64,000 nt of DNA from Amorphophallus konjac (taxonomy: Eukaryota; Streptophyta; Magnoliopsida; Alismatales; Araceae): contig CM040126.1 of the NCBI GenBank assembly GCA_022559845.1, positions 140,934,064 to 140,998,063 of the forward strand, in the 5' to 3' direction. The translations under genes were made by a program, and so were the position numbers. The notes below the pieces were generated by a model. The model saw only the letters and a program-made list of their open reading frames with translations, was not told the DNA's origin and searched no databases. This document shows, one piece after another, positions 1 through 10,970 of this stretch (its first letter is position 1; every line of letters begins with the position of its first letter).

Positions 1-14
1 CTGCACCAAACTTG

Positions 15-26
15 GCTCTGATACCA
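15..26 (-). other. Primer-binding site (initiator tRNA-Met type)
   Basis: The minus strand reads TGGTATCAGAGC, the standard primer-binding sequence complementary to the 3' end of plant initiator tRNA-Met in many LTR retrotransposons. It sits two bases from the candidate LTR end. Confidence 0.7.
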
Positions 27-244
27 TATGAAAGACATCCGACCCATTCTAATACTAGCATGCATCTATGCATTCGGAGTTTAGAGACTTACGGAGCGAC
101 ATCTTGGGATGTCGAACGGTTCGAGGAAGACGTGCGAGGATGATGACAACCCAGGAACACCCAACAAGCCGGTTTTCTTCTCCCTTTTGCTCCGTAAGGC
201 ACCAAAAATCGCAGCAGCTACCTAGCGATGGGGACTAGGCCGCC

Positions 245-256
245 CTTTTATAGCAG
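245..256 (-). promoter_or_regulatory. TATA-like box of the partial LTR
   Basis: The minus strand reads CTGCTATAAAAG, a good plant TATA match, about 220 bp upstream (minus sense) of the LTR end. That is a plausible U3/R position. No transcript evidence is available. Confidence 0.45.
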
Positions 257-1366
257 CGAGAGGGGGACTTGGGGCAAAAATGTGGGATAGAGGAAACCAC
301 CTCCCCATCGGAGACGTCCCCTCCCATAACCCACATCTGTAGGGAACCACCTCCTAGATTTTAGGAGTTCATGGGCAAGGAGTCTTTAACTCAATCTCTT
401 ATGGAGACCTCAAAATTGAGGACTCTTGGCCACCTTATGTGATCTGATTCCAAAATCAACTACGTACTCTCTGAAGGCTTCTACCTATATAATTTTGGTA
501 TATATATATATATACATGCATGATATATGTAGAGGTTTGAAAGATGTTCAGCCATGCATGGGCCCCTGGGTCCATGGACGGTCTTTGTCTCGAGAGGTCA
601 GTTCACCTACGAGGATGAACGTACGGGTGGTAGAGGAGATCAACAACTACAGCTTCTTTACCTATCGGACAACCGGCTCGTTGGGCCGGTGCCGGAGGAG
701 ATCAACAACTACTCGCAGATCTAGATGGGGAGAAATGAATAGTGCGCAGCAATATTTTTTCAGAGGAACAATGGAATCGAGAAATTAATGAACAATGCGC
801 AATGATATTTTTTCCAGAGAAATAATAAAACTGAGGAATGAACAGTGTACAACAGTATCTTTTTAGAGGTCAATAAAATTAAGGTCAAATGATTCTATCT
901 TTGACGTGAAATTGTGTAAATTGTATTGAAACTGTATAAATAATGAAGATGCGAGATCTCATGCGAAGTCGCGGATCGTCGGATGTATGGCAATCGTGAG
1001 TTGTAGTCACCTCAGAATAGAGTTCTACAAAAGGAATGAAACGATGAGGGGGTCCGAGATTATGATTCAGGGGAAAACCTTTTGATGCTTACGTCAGCAA
1101 AAGGCATGATCAAGGTGCGAAGAGAAGGCATAGGAGGTGTAGGGCACGAGACTGCTCTTCAGCAGTTGAAGTGGCTAGAATTTGACAACCCTTTCCGGAG
1201 GAGTTCCCTGGGTTTATATAGCTACATGCTCCCTTTCTTGAGTAAGGGAAGCGTACGTGAGAGTCTGGGGGGGGTGTTACGTCTGCGGTAGGGACTCTTA
1301 CCGCTCTGTGACTCTTTCCCTCCCCTTATGCTCTTAAACTTCCAACTCTTAGATGATAGCATAACA

Positions 1367-1667
1367 CCCGCTTAGATTATTAGGGATAAGTGTCCTGCCG
1401 CGAGAAATTCACCCCGTTTCATTAAGGAGTCTTAACGATGGGCTGATTCATAAGAGATAAGAGGTATCCCCTGCCTAAGTAGAGAGTCTGAGACTTGGGC
1501 ATCCCTGAGAGAGCGCTTATCCACCTTTAGATGACTCGATCTGGCTACCTGCTAGGCTTTTCCCGAGCATTGGGGAGGCCTTTGTGTAGACGACTAAGCC
1601 AAAGCTCGGTGGGCCTTGTAGGTCCGCTTAACTGAGATCTCATAACAAGTGGGCCATATTAGGGTTG
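1367..1667. other. Unclassified TE-derived sequence left of the LARD insertion
   Basis: No coding frame is supported. The sequence ends in TGGGCC-type motifs (about 1609-1655) and continues after the inserted element at 9927, where more TGGGCC motifs follow. The inserted element at 1668-9921 therefore split one motif-rich stretch. Confidence 0.4.
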
Positions 1668-1926
1668 TGATGAGTGTGTATTTTTACATGTTAATTTATG
1701 TTATAACACACGTTTATGAGCTTTAAAATTCATCACTATGCATTTATCACACTTAATCATAATTTCAGATCAAAATGTTTAGTTTGAAATTTTTATTACA
1801 TTTTGATAATTATTTGCAGGCACTCAGAAAGTGGCAAGAACTCTATAAGTCTGCACAAGAATGGACCAAAGGACATTAAGCATGAAAAGAAAAAAAAATT
1901 GAAAGGGAACAAAAATAAACAAAATG

Positions 1927-2015
1927 AATGGGCCAAAGGCCCATAGCCCATGACCCAAGCCCCTTCACTCAAGGCCCATTCATGCGAGCTCTTCACATGG
2001 GCCAAAGCCCATTCA
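1927..2015 (+). promoter_or_regulatory. Cluster of TGGGCC/GGCCCA (site II-like) motifs in the LTR
   Basis: At least five GGCCCA or TGGGCC cores lie within about 90 bp, upstream of the LTR TATA box. Such motifs are known as site II elements in plant promoters active in dividing cells. A role here is inferred from sequence only. Confidence 0.45.
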
Positions 2016-2568
2016 ATGGCTGAAGTCTTCACGATCGACAATGCATGCGGCCCACGCGGCACGGTCGATAGTGCAACACATGGGTGAATTGGCAACGTGG
2101 GGCAAGCGCGGTCAACGCGCTGTGGAGGTCGGCCAGCCAACGAGGCTTGGCACGGTCGACGATGGCGCGAAGCTGGTGGGCATGTGGGAGGCCTTCTTAT
2201 GCGGGTGATGGCGGGCGCGAGGTGGCCGACACAGGAGGCTGGCGATGGCAGGCGCATATGCAGGCGGTCAGCGTACATGGGCGCGGGAGGCAGACGCACG
2301 CGGAGGAGGGAGGTCGGTAGGCGCAAAGAGGAGGGCTCGGGCTCACACGGGCACGGGCGACGATGGAGGGCGGCAGGCGAACATGGGCGCTGGCTGGTCA
2401 GCATAGGCGGCGTCGACGCGTGGTTCATGCGGGCTCACGCGGGCATCGACAAGGCACATAAAGAGAGAAAGAGAGAGAGGAAAGAAGAGGATGGTGGACT
2501 TGAATTTTTAACATAAACTGTAAGAAGAAAATGGGTGTTCACATGAGAGCACAGGGTTAGCTTGTGCC

Positions 2569-2578
2569 CTATAAAAGG
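2569..2578 (+). promoter_or_regulatory. TATA box of the 5' LTR
   Basis: CTATAAAAGG, followed within about 40 bp by a pyrimidine-rich stretch. The same box is kept in the 3' LTR at 9169-9178. Confidence 0.65.
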
Positions 2579-3316
2579 AGGGCATGGGAAGGCTTTTCCC
2601 CTCTCCCACTCATATGTACGAAGCTCCCATTCACTTCCATTTCTTTAGTGTAGGAGTAGGCTTTCCCTCTCTATCTCCCCATCTCTTGATCCTTCACTTA
2701 TTGTAATTTGTTTTATTATTGTTGTTGTAATTTTCATACACTTGTAAGTTTATTTCATTTTATATTTAAGTCTAGTGGTGTTGTTCTTCATTTTTGTGTT
2801 GTACAATCTTTTCCCATCTCTCTCTAATGTTTCTTCAAAAATTCTTTCTCTATCATCTTTTAAATTTCTTCTAAAGACGATCAAGAGAAGCGGTTCTCAA
2901 AACTCTGGGCGAGTGTACGTGGTTGTCCCCAACAACGCGTAAATCAAAGACCCGAGGAGACGGCACCGTTATCATACCACGGTCGCCAAACTATCCCACT
3001 TCGTCCATTTTTATTTCGTATTTAATTTTGTTGGATTAAAATTCTCTCTCTCTAGATTTCTAAATTTCTATTTCTTAATCCTCTATATTTCTTTAAATAA
3101 ATTTCATGTTGTTTAAATTCTAAAAATGAAAAAGAAAATATTCATTTATTCTTTCTATAAAAGAAATTCTAACTTTTCAATTTCAAACTCAACTTCTCTG
3201 TGGATTCGACTCGTGCGCATCAATATATTATAGTTAATTTATATTATATTGTGAGTTCGGTATTTTGATTGATTGCTGCATGTTTTTAACGACAAACATT
3301 TCGGCGCGTCAATTTT

Positions 3317-3334
3317 TGATGCCATTGTCGGGGA
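3317..3334 (+). other. Decayed tRNA-Asp-type primer-binding site
   Basis: TGATGCCATTGTCGGGGA lies five bases after the LTR. It matches the usual Athila-type PBS, TGGCGCCGTTGCCGGGGA, at 14 of 18 positions. All four differences are C-to-T or G-to-A transitions. Confidence 0.7.
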
Positions 3335-4071
3335 GGTTAGTTTTGAGTTGAAAACTTTATTTTTCTTTTGTATATATATACTAAAATAAAGGAAAAAAAT
3401 TATTTTTCTTTTGTATATATTTATACTAAAAAATAAAAAAATTGACGTGTGTCTTCTCTTTTACATCTCTCTAAAAAAATCAAAAAAAGGGCGAGGAATC
3501 GCGTTCCAAGTAAGTATCTCAATTTTCCCTCTTGTGGTTTATTTTATTTTTTATATTTTGTTGACTTTTATATTTGAAAAATCTAAAAGAAATTGTGTTG
3601 GCTAGGTAGCTTCATTAACTAAAAAAAGAAACTTGATCACAAAAATAAAAGACTTCATCTCAGGATTAGAAACCACACCGTCTATGCTTAGGTCATGCAT
3701 CATATATAATAGAGTTATCTTGTTTAAATTATGTCATTACATTTTGAAGATTGCGAGGGGCAAGGTACGTTCTACTTATCTTATCTTGAGCACACATGAT
3801 TGCATAAGAACCCCTTGTTTTAAAATTGTGGTGAGCATTTCATTCTGAAAAAAAAATTCTAAGGGCAACACCCATAAGTAAGATAAGGTGGGGATTTCAT
3901 CACCCTCCCTTAACTCACAAACCACATTCCCCTTGCATCTTTGTATGTTCTGAGCCATAAATAAAATTTAATAGACATTGACCCTAGGTTCACACTGTGG
4001 TTCTTGTGCTATTTAGATTTACCCTCTTATGGAAACCGGTGCCTAAGGTAAGACGGTCGGACGGTAAACTC

Positions 4072-4574
4072 CTTAAGCGGGCTAGTGATTCTCTAATTAG
4101 GTCCCTACAGAAGTAGGGGGAGCCTCCCCCCCACCCCTTATCTGACCGGTGGAAACATTGAGAGTGAACTTCAGTTGTACTTTAGTCATTTTGTGAAATC
4201 CCATTTGTCGGCCTAAGTCACATCTAGGTCGTCAAGTAATTTACATGTTAACTTATTTGTGTATGTAAAAAAAATCAAACAAAATAAAGTAAAAAAAATC
4301 CCTAAGCGGGCTAGTGATTCTCTAATTAAGCGGGCTAGTGATTACTTAAGCGGGCTAGTGATTCTCTAATTAGGTCCCTACAGAAGTAGGGGGAGCCTCC
4401 CCCCCACCCCTTATCTGACCGGTGGAAACATTGAGAGTGAACTTCAGTTGTACTTTAGTCATTTTGTGAAATCCCATTTGTCGGCCTAAGTCACATCTAG
4501 GTCGTCAAGTAATTTACATGTTAACTTATTTGTGTATGTAAAAAAAATCAAACAAAATAAAGTAAAAAAAATCC
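4072..4574 (+). repeat. Tandem duplication in the element leader (period 273 bp)
   Basis: About 230 bp at 4072-4301 is repeated almost exactly at 4345-4574. The spacer contains further short copies of the unit start (AGCGGGCTAGTGATT). Both copies lie in the untranslated leader upstream of gag. The near identity points to a recent local duplication or a template-switch product. Confidence 0.85.
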
Positions 4575-4929
4575 TCTTCTTCTCTCTCTTCATCTTTGTT
4601 ATTGTTAGCCAAAAAAAATTAAAAAATAAAAAATAAAAATAAAAAAGACATGGTGAGTTTCTAATCTTAAAAAAAAAGAAAAAAAGAGAGATATTGAGGG
4701 ATTCTAATAAAAAGAAAAAAAGAAAAAAATAAATAAAACAAACAAAATAGAATAAAATATAAAAAATAAAACAAGAAAAAAAAAGAATAAAACAAAAAGG
4801 GAGACCAATAAAGGGAAAATAAAATAAAAAAAATAAATAATTAAAAAAATTAAAAAAATCGTTCTAGGAACCAACCTATTTTTATTGGCCATCCATCTTG
4901 GAGGGAAACTCATGCCAATGATGGAGCAC

Positions 4930-6813
4930 TTTATTCCTTCTACTTATAAACCTTCAACCTGTATCGAGCTACTTGACATTCTTGTGGATCATTATGAGAT
5001 TGGCTCTAATATCATCTAGATGCTCCCATCTTTTTATGGGAATCCCAATAAAAACCCTTATAGATATCTAGATGATTTTCTAGAAATTTACTCCCTGGTC
5101 AAAATCTAAAATTTTAGTGATGATGCCCTTAAGTTGATCTTATTTCCATTCTCATTGAAAGAAAAAGTAAAATATTGGTTAAGGAATTTTATAAAGATTA
5201 GTAGGACTTGGGAGGTTATGCAGTTAGAATTTTTGAAAAAAATTTACCCTATAGTCCATACCAACATTATGAGAAGGGCGATTATGGGATTTACTCAACT
5301 TTGAGAAGAGCAAATTCATGAATCTTGGGAGAGACTGAAGGATTTGTTACGTCAATGTCCACACCACGGGTTGCCCAAATGATAAATTATGTATGCATTT
5401 TATGAGTGGTTTATATAATTATGATAGACAAATGGTGGACACATCTTGTGGAGGGGCATTCATGAATAAGGATGAAGATGTGACTTATGATCTGTTTGAA
5501 ATTCTGAGTGAAAACTCGATGAAAATTTGAAGAATCGTGTCTCAATCTCATCTCATAAACAATCTATAGAACCTTTCAGACATGCTGAAAATCTAACACA
5601 AACTTCCAAAGAAGCATGCGATTTCTGTGCCAGTCCCATTTACCATGTGAGTGAGTGTCCTACTATAGCCCAACTCCCACTAGTCATCCAAGCACAAGTC
5701 CAAAATGCTCTAGGATTCTCCCAGCTCAATTGTGATATCTTTTCAGATGATTATAATCTAGGCTGGAGAAATCACTCAAATTTCCCTTGGATGCACCAAA
5801 CAACTCAAGCCCATTTGTCTAAACTTTCACCCCAAGAAGCCCGCGAGCGGCCCATGTGTAATCAACTTCAGCGTAACTCATCTCATCCAAACTTCCAAAA
5901 TAATATCGATACTAGGGTTGATTCACCGGATCACTACTCTGAACCTCAAATCGTGTACTCTCAGTCTACTTACCAGGGCCCTCATTCAATATTACGTAAA
6001 CCCCCTCAACACGTGAATGATGATGACGATGATCTGATGCATGTCATTTTGGCTCAAGATATCAATATTGGGAGTGAGGGGGAGTGCACAAGTAATGCCA
6101 TGATGAAGGAAGGGAATGAATTAGGGGGTGGATTGAAGGATGAAGATGATCATATTAATATCATCATCCCATTCTATGAATATTTTGAGATTGAGAATAT
6201 CACTGTGAAGAATAGTGGTCCAAACACCTCAATTGAGGATATACATGAAGAGGAGGATTGCTTTGTGATTAATAATCTTATTGATTTAATGAAAATAAAT
6301 TCTGAATATCCTCCTCCCCTTGAAGAACATGATGATGGGACTTGTTGGAAAAATTTATATTTCATCTTCTCCCCATTATTGGAAAATTTGATTGATAATC
6401 TTCAGTTGAGTGATGAGTGTGATGAAGGGCTCTTATTAGAAAATTTCACCTTTGATCTGACCCCTGAGCCCTATCCCATAATGTCTGACTCATTGGATGA
6501 ATTAGATCATGGGCTCATGCTTCCTTCTAATTTGATTCCCTTGAAAGTAAAGCCTCTCCAATATGACATTCTAGGACCCGAGGGGGATGTGTCAGCAATA
6601 TTCACCTTTGATTTGACTTCCTATCAGGAAGATAAGTTGATTAATGCCCTTAATGCTCATGTGGCTGTTACTGAGAGGAATGTGGCTAATAATAACAATC
6701 TTATTCATAAGCCACCAGTGCCTGACCAAGTTACCTTGGAGGAAGTAGTCAGTAAAGGGTTAGTCAAGAGGGAAAATACAGGACAAGGGGACCAATGGGT
6801 AGATGTTGTATAA
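4930..6813 (+). pseudogene. Broken gag of the LARD-like element
   Basis: Gag would form the capsid of virus-like particles. The frame beginning near 5023 shows the plant retrotransposon gag pattern: a PSFYGNPN start, then ALKLILFPFSLKEKVKYWL, then WERLKDLLRQCPHHGLPK. A shifted frame from about 5399 carries RQMVDTSCGGAFMNK. From 5527 an open frame of 428 codons runs to 6813 and holds a CCHC-like motif (CDFCASPIYHVSEC), then an acidic, low-complexity C-terminal half. There are in-frame stops near 5107 and 5302 and a frameshift before 5399. The 428-codon frame opens at TTG, so it is better read as the downstream part of gag than as an independent gene. No pol follows. Confidence 0.75.
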
Positions 6814-8240
6814 AGATTTCACCTCGATCTTGAAAGATTATTGGGCATTGATCATTTCATGATCCCCAAAGATGAAAACTGGCTCACACATATGGTTAAA
6901 GTTAAAATCAATAATAAGCGAGACCAGCATATTTCTAGCCCCAGTACGTACATGTTTACTCTTGTCTTCCAATGGCATAAGGGTTGAAATTTAAAGGAGG
7001 ACAAGATTACTTGGTGACTCATTCTAAATGCCACCCGTTGGTTAGTAAGCTATAATGTGTCTGGCTGAAGACGTTAAACTTAGAACTTCTTGGGAGGCAA
7101 CCCAAAGTTTTAGTAATTTACGTGTGATAATAAATGACTTCTTACGAGGTAACCCAATTTTTTATTATGATTTTATCTTTATTGCAGGTGTGAATAAATG
7201 ATAAGTGAGGGGGAGAGATAGATGATTGCTTGCACCTATGCCTAGCCTGTACCAGCCAAGTACCACCTTTTATTCAAGCAATGATGCCCATCGAAGTTCA
7301 CCTCCATCAGGTTGTCCCGTTCTTTCCTAAAAATTTCCTGTCTACATTGTTCATTATTCCATATTGTGCATGCAATTGAGGACAATGTCATTTAAGTTGG
7401 GGGGGAAGGAAATCATGTTGTATTCTTATACAACCTACTTTTACTCTAAAAACAAATTGACAAAGCTCAACCAAAATCGCAACTGAGTTTTTATGTTTCA
7501 TGCTCTCATGAAAGAAAATCTAGAATGGAAGAGACTATGGAGAGAGATGATAGAGATTAATTTGTAATCTAGTCAAGAGAAATAGACTTAGAATCTTCTA
7601 AAAGTCCATTAGCACTAACAAAAAGAAAATCACTTACACACTGATGATGCAAGCAGGACAAGCCTTCTGTTATTTAAGTGTGGTGTTTGATAGTTTACTG
7701 TTTTCAGTGAAGAAATCTTTTTGGAAAAAGTTACTTGTCAAATCAAGTGTGAAAATAATCACAACTTGAAAAAAAAAGAGTTTTAAAAAAATAATAACCA
7801 TGGAAAATGCCCTGGATCTTAGTAACCGGACCTACTTCTCCTAAGGCAAGAGACGAGGTCCGCATCAAACGGTGAAGGGATGTGCAACACCATGTGTTTG
7901 AAAAAAAATAAAATAAAGGCAGAGTGAAAGCTACCATGCTCAATGTTACGAACTGGAAACTGTGAAGTTGAATGACACCTATCTGGAATAACAATATGAG
8001 GGATGCAATTGTCTAGCTGTGGATTTAGATTTCACGAGCACCAGTGCTATTGATCTTTGGTTGTATTCTCAATTATGTCCAATAATATCTCATTTCATGC
8101 TAGTATGCTTACATGATCTGAAAATCCTGCTCCTAAGTCAACTCCATGAAAGATGAATTGGAATCGAGGCTTGGATATTTTAAACTCTTATTGGCCCTAA
8201 ATTTAAAAAAATTATTTGCATTGCTAAGGGACTAGCAATG
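6814..8240 (+). other. Non-coding 3' interior of the LARD-like element
   Basis: No coding domain is visible. It contains a stretch near 7060-7110 (CTTCTTGGGAGGCAACCCAA) that I recognise as common just downstream of the coding part in Athila/LARD-type plant elements. A first purine tract lies near 7395-7409 (AAGTTGGGGGGGAAG). Confidence 0.55.
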
Positions 8241-8254
8241 AGTAAGTTGGGGGA
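8241..8254 (+). other. Polypurine tract before the 3' LTR
   Basis: AGTAAGTTGGGGGA sits immediately 5' of the 3' LTR, the position where plus-strand DNA synthesis is primed. Confidence 0.75.
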
Positions 8255-9921
8255 TGCGTTGAGTGTGTATCTTTACATGTTAATTTATGTTATAACACAC
8301 TTTTATGAGCTTTAATATTCATCACTATGCATTTATCACACTTAATCATAATTTCAGATCAAAATATTTAGTTTGAGAAATTTAATTACATTTTGATAAT
8401 ATTTTGCATGCACTCAGAAAACGGCAATAACTCCACAAGTCTGCACAAGAATGGACCAAAGGACATTAAGCATGAAAAGAAAACAAAATCGAAAGGGAAC
8501 AAAAATAGACAAAATGAATGGGCCAAAGGCCCATAGCCCATAGCCCATGACCTAAGCCCCTTCGCTCAAGGCCCATTCACGCGAGCTCTTCACATGGGCC
8601 AAAGCCCATTCAACGGCTGAAGTCTTCACGGTCGACAATGCATGCGGCTCACGTGGCACGGTCGACAGTGCAACACATGGGTGAATTGGCAACGTGGGGC
8701 AAGCGCGGTCAACGCGCTGTGGAGGTCGGCCAGCGAACGAGGCTTGGCACGGTCGACGATGTGCGAAGCTGGTGGGGATGCGGGAGGCCTTCTCATGCGG
8801 GTGATAGTGGGCGCGAGGCGGCCGATGCAGGAGGCTGGCGATGGTGGGCGCGCATGCAGGCAGTTAGTGCACGCGGGCACGGGAGGCAGACGCACGCAGA
8901 GGAGGGAGGTCAGCAGGTGTAAAGAGGAGGGCTCGGGCTCACTCGGGCACGGGCCACGATGAAGGGCGACAGGCGAACACGGGCGCTGGCTGGTCAGCGT
9001 AGGCGACGTCGACGCGTGGTTCACGCGGGCTCACACGGGCATCGACAAGGCTGAGAAAGAGAGAAAGAGAGAGAGAGAGGAAATAAGAGGATGGTGGGCT
9101 TGAACTTTCAACATAAGCTACAAGAAGAAAATGGGTGTTCACATGAGAGCACAGGGTTAGCTTGGGCCCTATAAAAGGAGGGCATGGGAAGACTTTTCCC
9201 CTCTCCCACTCATATGTACGAAGCTCCCTTTCTTTTCCTTCACTTCCATTTCCTTAGTGTAGGAGTAGGCTTTCCCTCTCTATCTCCCCATCTCTTGATC
9301 CTTCACTTATTGTAGTTTATTTTATTATTGTTGTTGTAATTTTCATACACTTGCAAGCATGTTTCATTTTATATTTAAGTCTAGTGGTGTTATTCTTCAT
9401 TTTTTATGTTGCACAATCTTTTCCCATATTTCTCTAATGTTTCTTCGAAAAATCTTTCTCTATCATCTTTTAAATTTCTTCTAAAGACGGTCAAGAGAAG
9501 TGGTTCTCAAAACTCCGGTCAAGTGTATGTGGTTGTCCCCGACAATGTGCAAATTAAAGGCTCGAGGAGACGACACCGTTATCATACCACGGCTGCAAAA
9601 CTATCCCACTTCATCCATTTTTATTTCGTATTTAATTTTGTTGGATTAAAATTCTCTCTCTCTAGATTTTCAATTTTTGATTTCTTAATCCTCCATATTT
9701 CTTTAAATAAATTTCATGTTCTTTAAATTCTAAAAATAAAAAAGAAAACATTCATTTATTCTTTCTCTAAAAGAAATTCTAAGTTTTCAATTTCAAACTC
9801 AACATCTCTGTGGATTCGACCCGTGCTCACCTGTGTATTACAGTTAATTTGTATTATATTGTGAGTTCGATATTTTGATTGATTGCCGCATGTTTTTAAT
9901 AACGAACATTTCGACACGTCA
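8255..9921 (+). repeat. 3' LTR of the LARD-like element
   Basis: Starts TGCGTTGAGTGTG and ends ACACGTCA, directly followed by the TSD copy GGTTG. It keeps the GGCCCA cluster (about 8520-8610), the GC-rich block and the TATA box at 9169-9178. Confidence 0.92.
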
Positions 9922-9926
9922 GGTTG

Positions 9927-10412
9927 TCACTTATTGGGCTGCACAGACCTTGGTGGGCCTTTGGGCCGTGTAAATATTGGGCCTTATATCTTCCCCTCTC
10001 CACTTGCCCCCTTGTCCCGAGCCAAGAATAGGCTCGGAGAGTATATTGGGGTTTTTCGACAAGGGCGGGAGTTGGTCATCATGCGTTTTCTCCACTTTGA
10101 TTTTCGAGTCCATCAATGTGGTTGCGCTAGCGCATCGGGACTCGAGCGCAATGATTACATCTTTTTACACTGGTTCAAATGTGTCGTCTCGGGGCATGCA
10201 ACTTTCTGATACGGTTCGAGAAGTCACGATGGTTCTCTCTAAGGCCGCTCAGGGCTATAAGTGCCCCTCGTACTTATCCTCCCCACCTCCATCATTAGGG
10301 TTTTTTTTTCTCCCCCCACTTACGCGAGTTCTTAGGGAGATTCATGTCCCAAGAGGAGAACCGGAGATAGCAAGAATTTACGAGAGCTTTCGCGAAGCTT
10401 GCAGAAACTACT
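9927..10412 (+). promoter_or_regulatory. TGGGCC-rich promoter-like stretch with TATA box
   Basis: Several TGGGCC motifs (9936-9982) continue the motif set left of the LARD insertion. A TATA-like GCTATAAGT lies at 10254-10262, followed by a pyrimidine-rich tract and then the Transposase_28-like frame. The arrangement resembles an element promoter. Its function is inferred. Confidence 0.4.
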
Positions 10413-10970
10413 GTGGAGGTGATTCGCAAGCTTCCTCCTCCCGCTAGTTCGTCAGATTCTAGCATTTCACCGTCTCCCACATCCTCTATGGCAGAGCGAA
10501 ACGATGACATCCGTGGCAAGGAGGTCAAGCAAGGGGTAGGAAGTCTTGCTCTGGATTCTTTCCGCCATCTCCACAATGAGCTCACGGCGGAGGAGGTGAA
10601 TGAGCTTGAATTCCGGCACCTGTTATCCTGGCGGTACTCATTCTCTCTTCCCAAACCACACGAGTTGAGCCTGAGCACTCACTCAGATGCTTTCTGTAGT
10701 TATCTATTTGCCTGGAAATGTGGCTTTCGTCTCCCCCTCCATTCCTTTGTCATTGGCCTACTGAATTTATTTCAGCTAGCTCCCATCCAGCTAGTCCCTA
10801 ATTCTTTCACCTTCATTTTCTCATTTATTGTCCTCTGTCAAAAATGGCATGCCCCCCTATCTCTCAATCTCTTTCACACCTTCTATGAGCTGAAAGAACA
10901 CACGTAGGCCGGAAAGGGCTTCTTCTTCCTTCAAGCAAGGAGATGGATGAGTTGTGTTACCCTCTGTAGG
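10413..10970 (+). pseudogene. Transposase_28-like (putative gypsy-type transposon) protein remnant
   Basis: An open frame of 164 codons (10413-10907), followed in the same frame after one TAG by about 20 more codons. The middle reads FRLPLHSFVIGLLNLFQLAP, then QLVPNSFTFIFSFIVLCQ. This matches the pattern of the plant 'putative gypsy type transposon' domain (Transposase_28): a residue run GFRLPLHPF, a short helix, LAPxQLxPN, then a hydrophobic segment ending in C. An LP-rich motif (FSLPKPHE) precedes it, as in that family. A GFFFLQARRW-like segment follows the stop. The molecular role of this family is not established. Assignment is by recalled pattern only. Confidence 0.55.

Larger units (their letters stand above)
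1..1366 (-). mobile_element. Minus-strand LTR end with adjacent PBS (partial element)
   Basis: On the minus strand a primer-binding site lies at 15-26, next to a candidate LTR terminus beginning TG at 29-30. A TATA-like box follows at 245-256 in the orientation expected for an LTR read right to left. The element body would lie left of the window. The right edge is uncertain: the last base of ATAACA at 1366 (TGTTAT in minus sense) is one candidate, and a G-run followed by TGTTACG near 1268-1280 is another edge of unknown meaning. No coding domain is visible; the short open frames here lack recognisable motifs. The exact LTR limits are inferred. Confidence 0.4.
1668..3311 (+). repeat. 5' LTR of the LARD-like element
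   Basis: Begins TGATGAGTGTG and ends CGCGTCA. It matches 8255-9921 over its full length with scattered substitutions and small indels (1644 against 1667 bp). It contains a GC-rich block at about 2040-2460, GGCCCA motifs at 1927-2015, and a TATA box at 2569-2578. The open frames inside the GC-rich block occur on both strands and look compositional. Confidence 0.92.
1668..9921 (+). mobile_element. Non-autonomous LTR retrotransposon (LARD-like, Athila/Tat-type PBS)
   Basis: A complete element bounded by two LTRs (1668-3311 and 8255-9921) and a perfect 5-bp TSD, GGTTG (1663-1667 and 9922-9926). The 4.9 kb interior holds a decayed tRNA-Asp-type PBS, a long leader with a tandem duplication, a broken gag, and a purine tract before the 3' LTR. 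I see no protease, reverse transcriptase or integrase, so mobilisation would have needed an autonomous partner. The gag type and tRNA-Asp PBS suggest the Athila/Tat side of Ty3/Gypsy; that placement is inferred. Confidence 0.9.

Noticed and set aside
1796..2516. Open frames on both strands in the GC-rich LTR block (also at 8626-9024)
   Set aside because: They overlap each other on both strands, lie inside an LTR, are Pro/Arg/His-biased and show no domain. They come from base composition.
10295..10678. Minus-strand frame opposite the Transposase_28-like remnant
   Set aside because: It is antisense to a better-supported frame and has no motif of its own.
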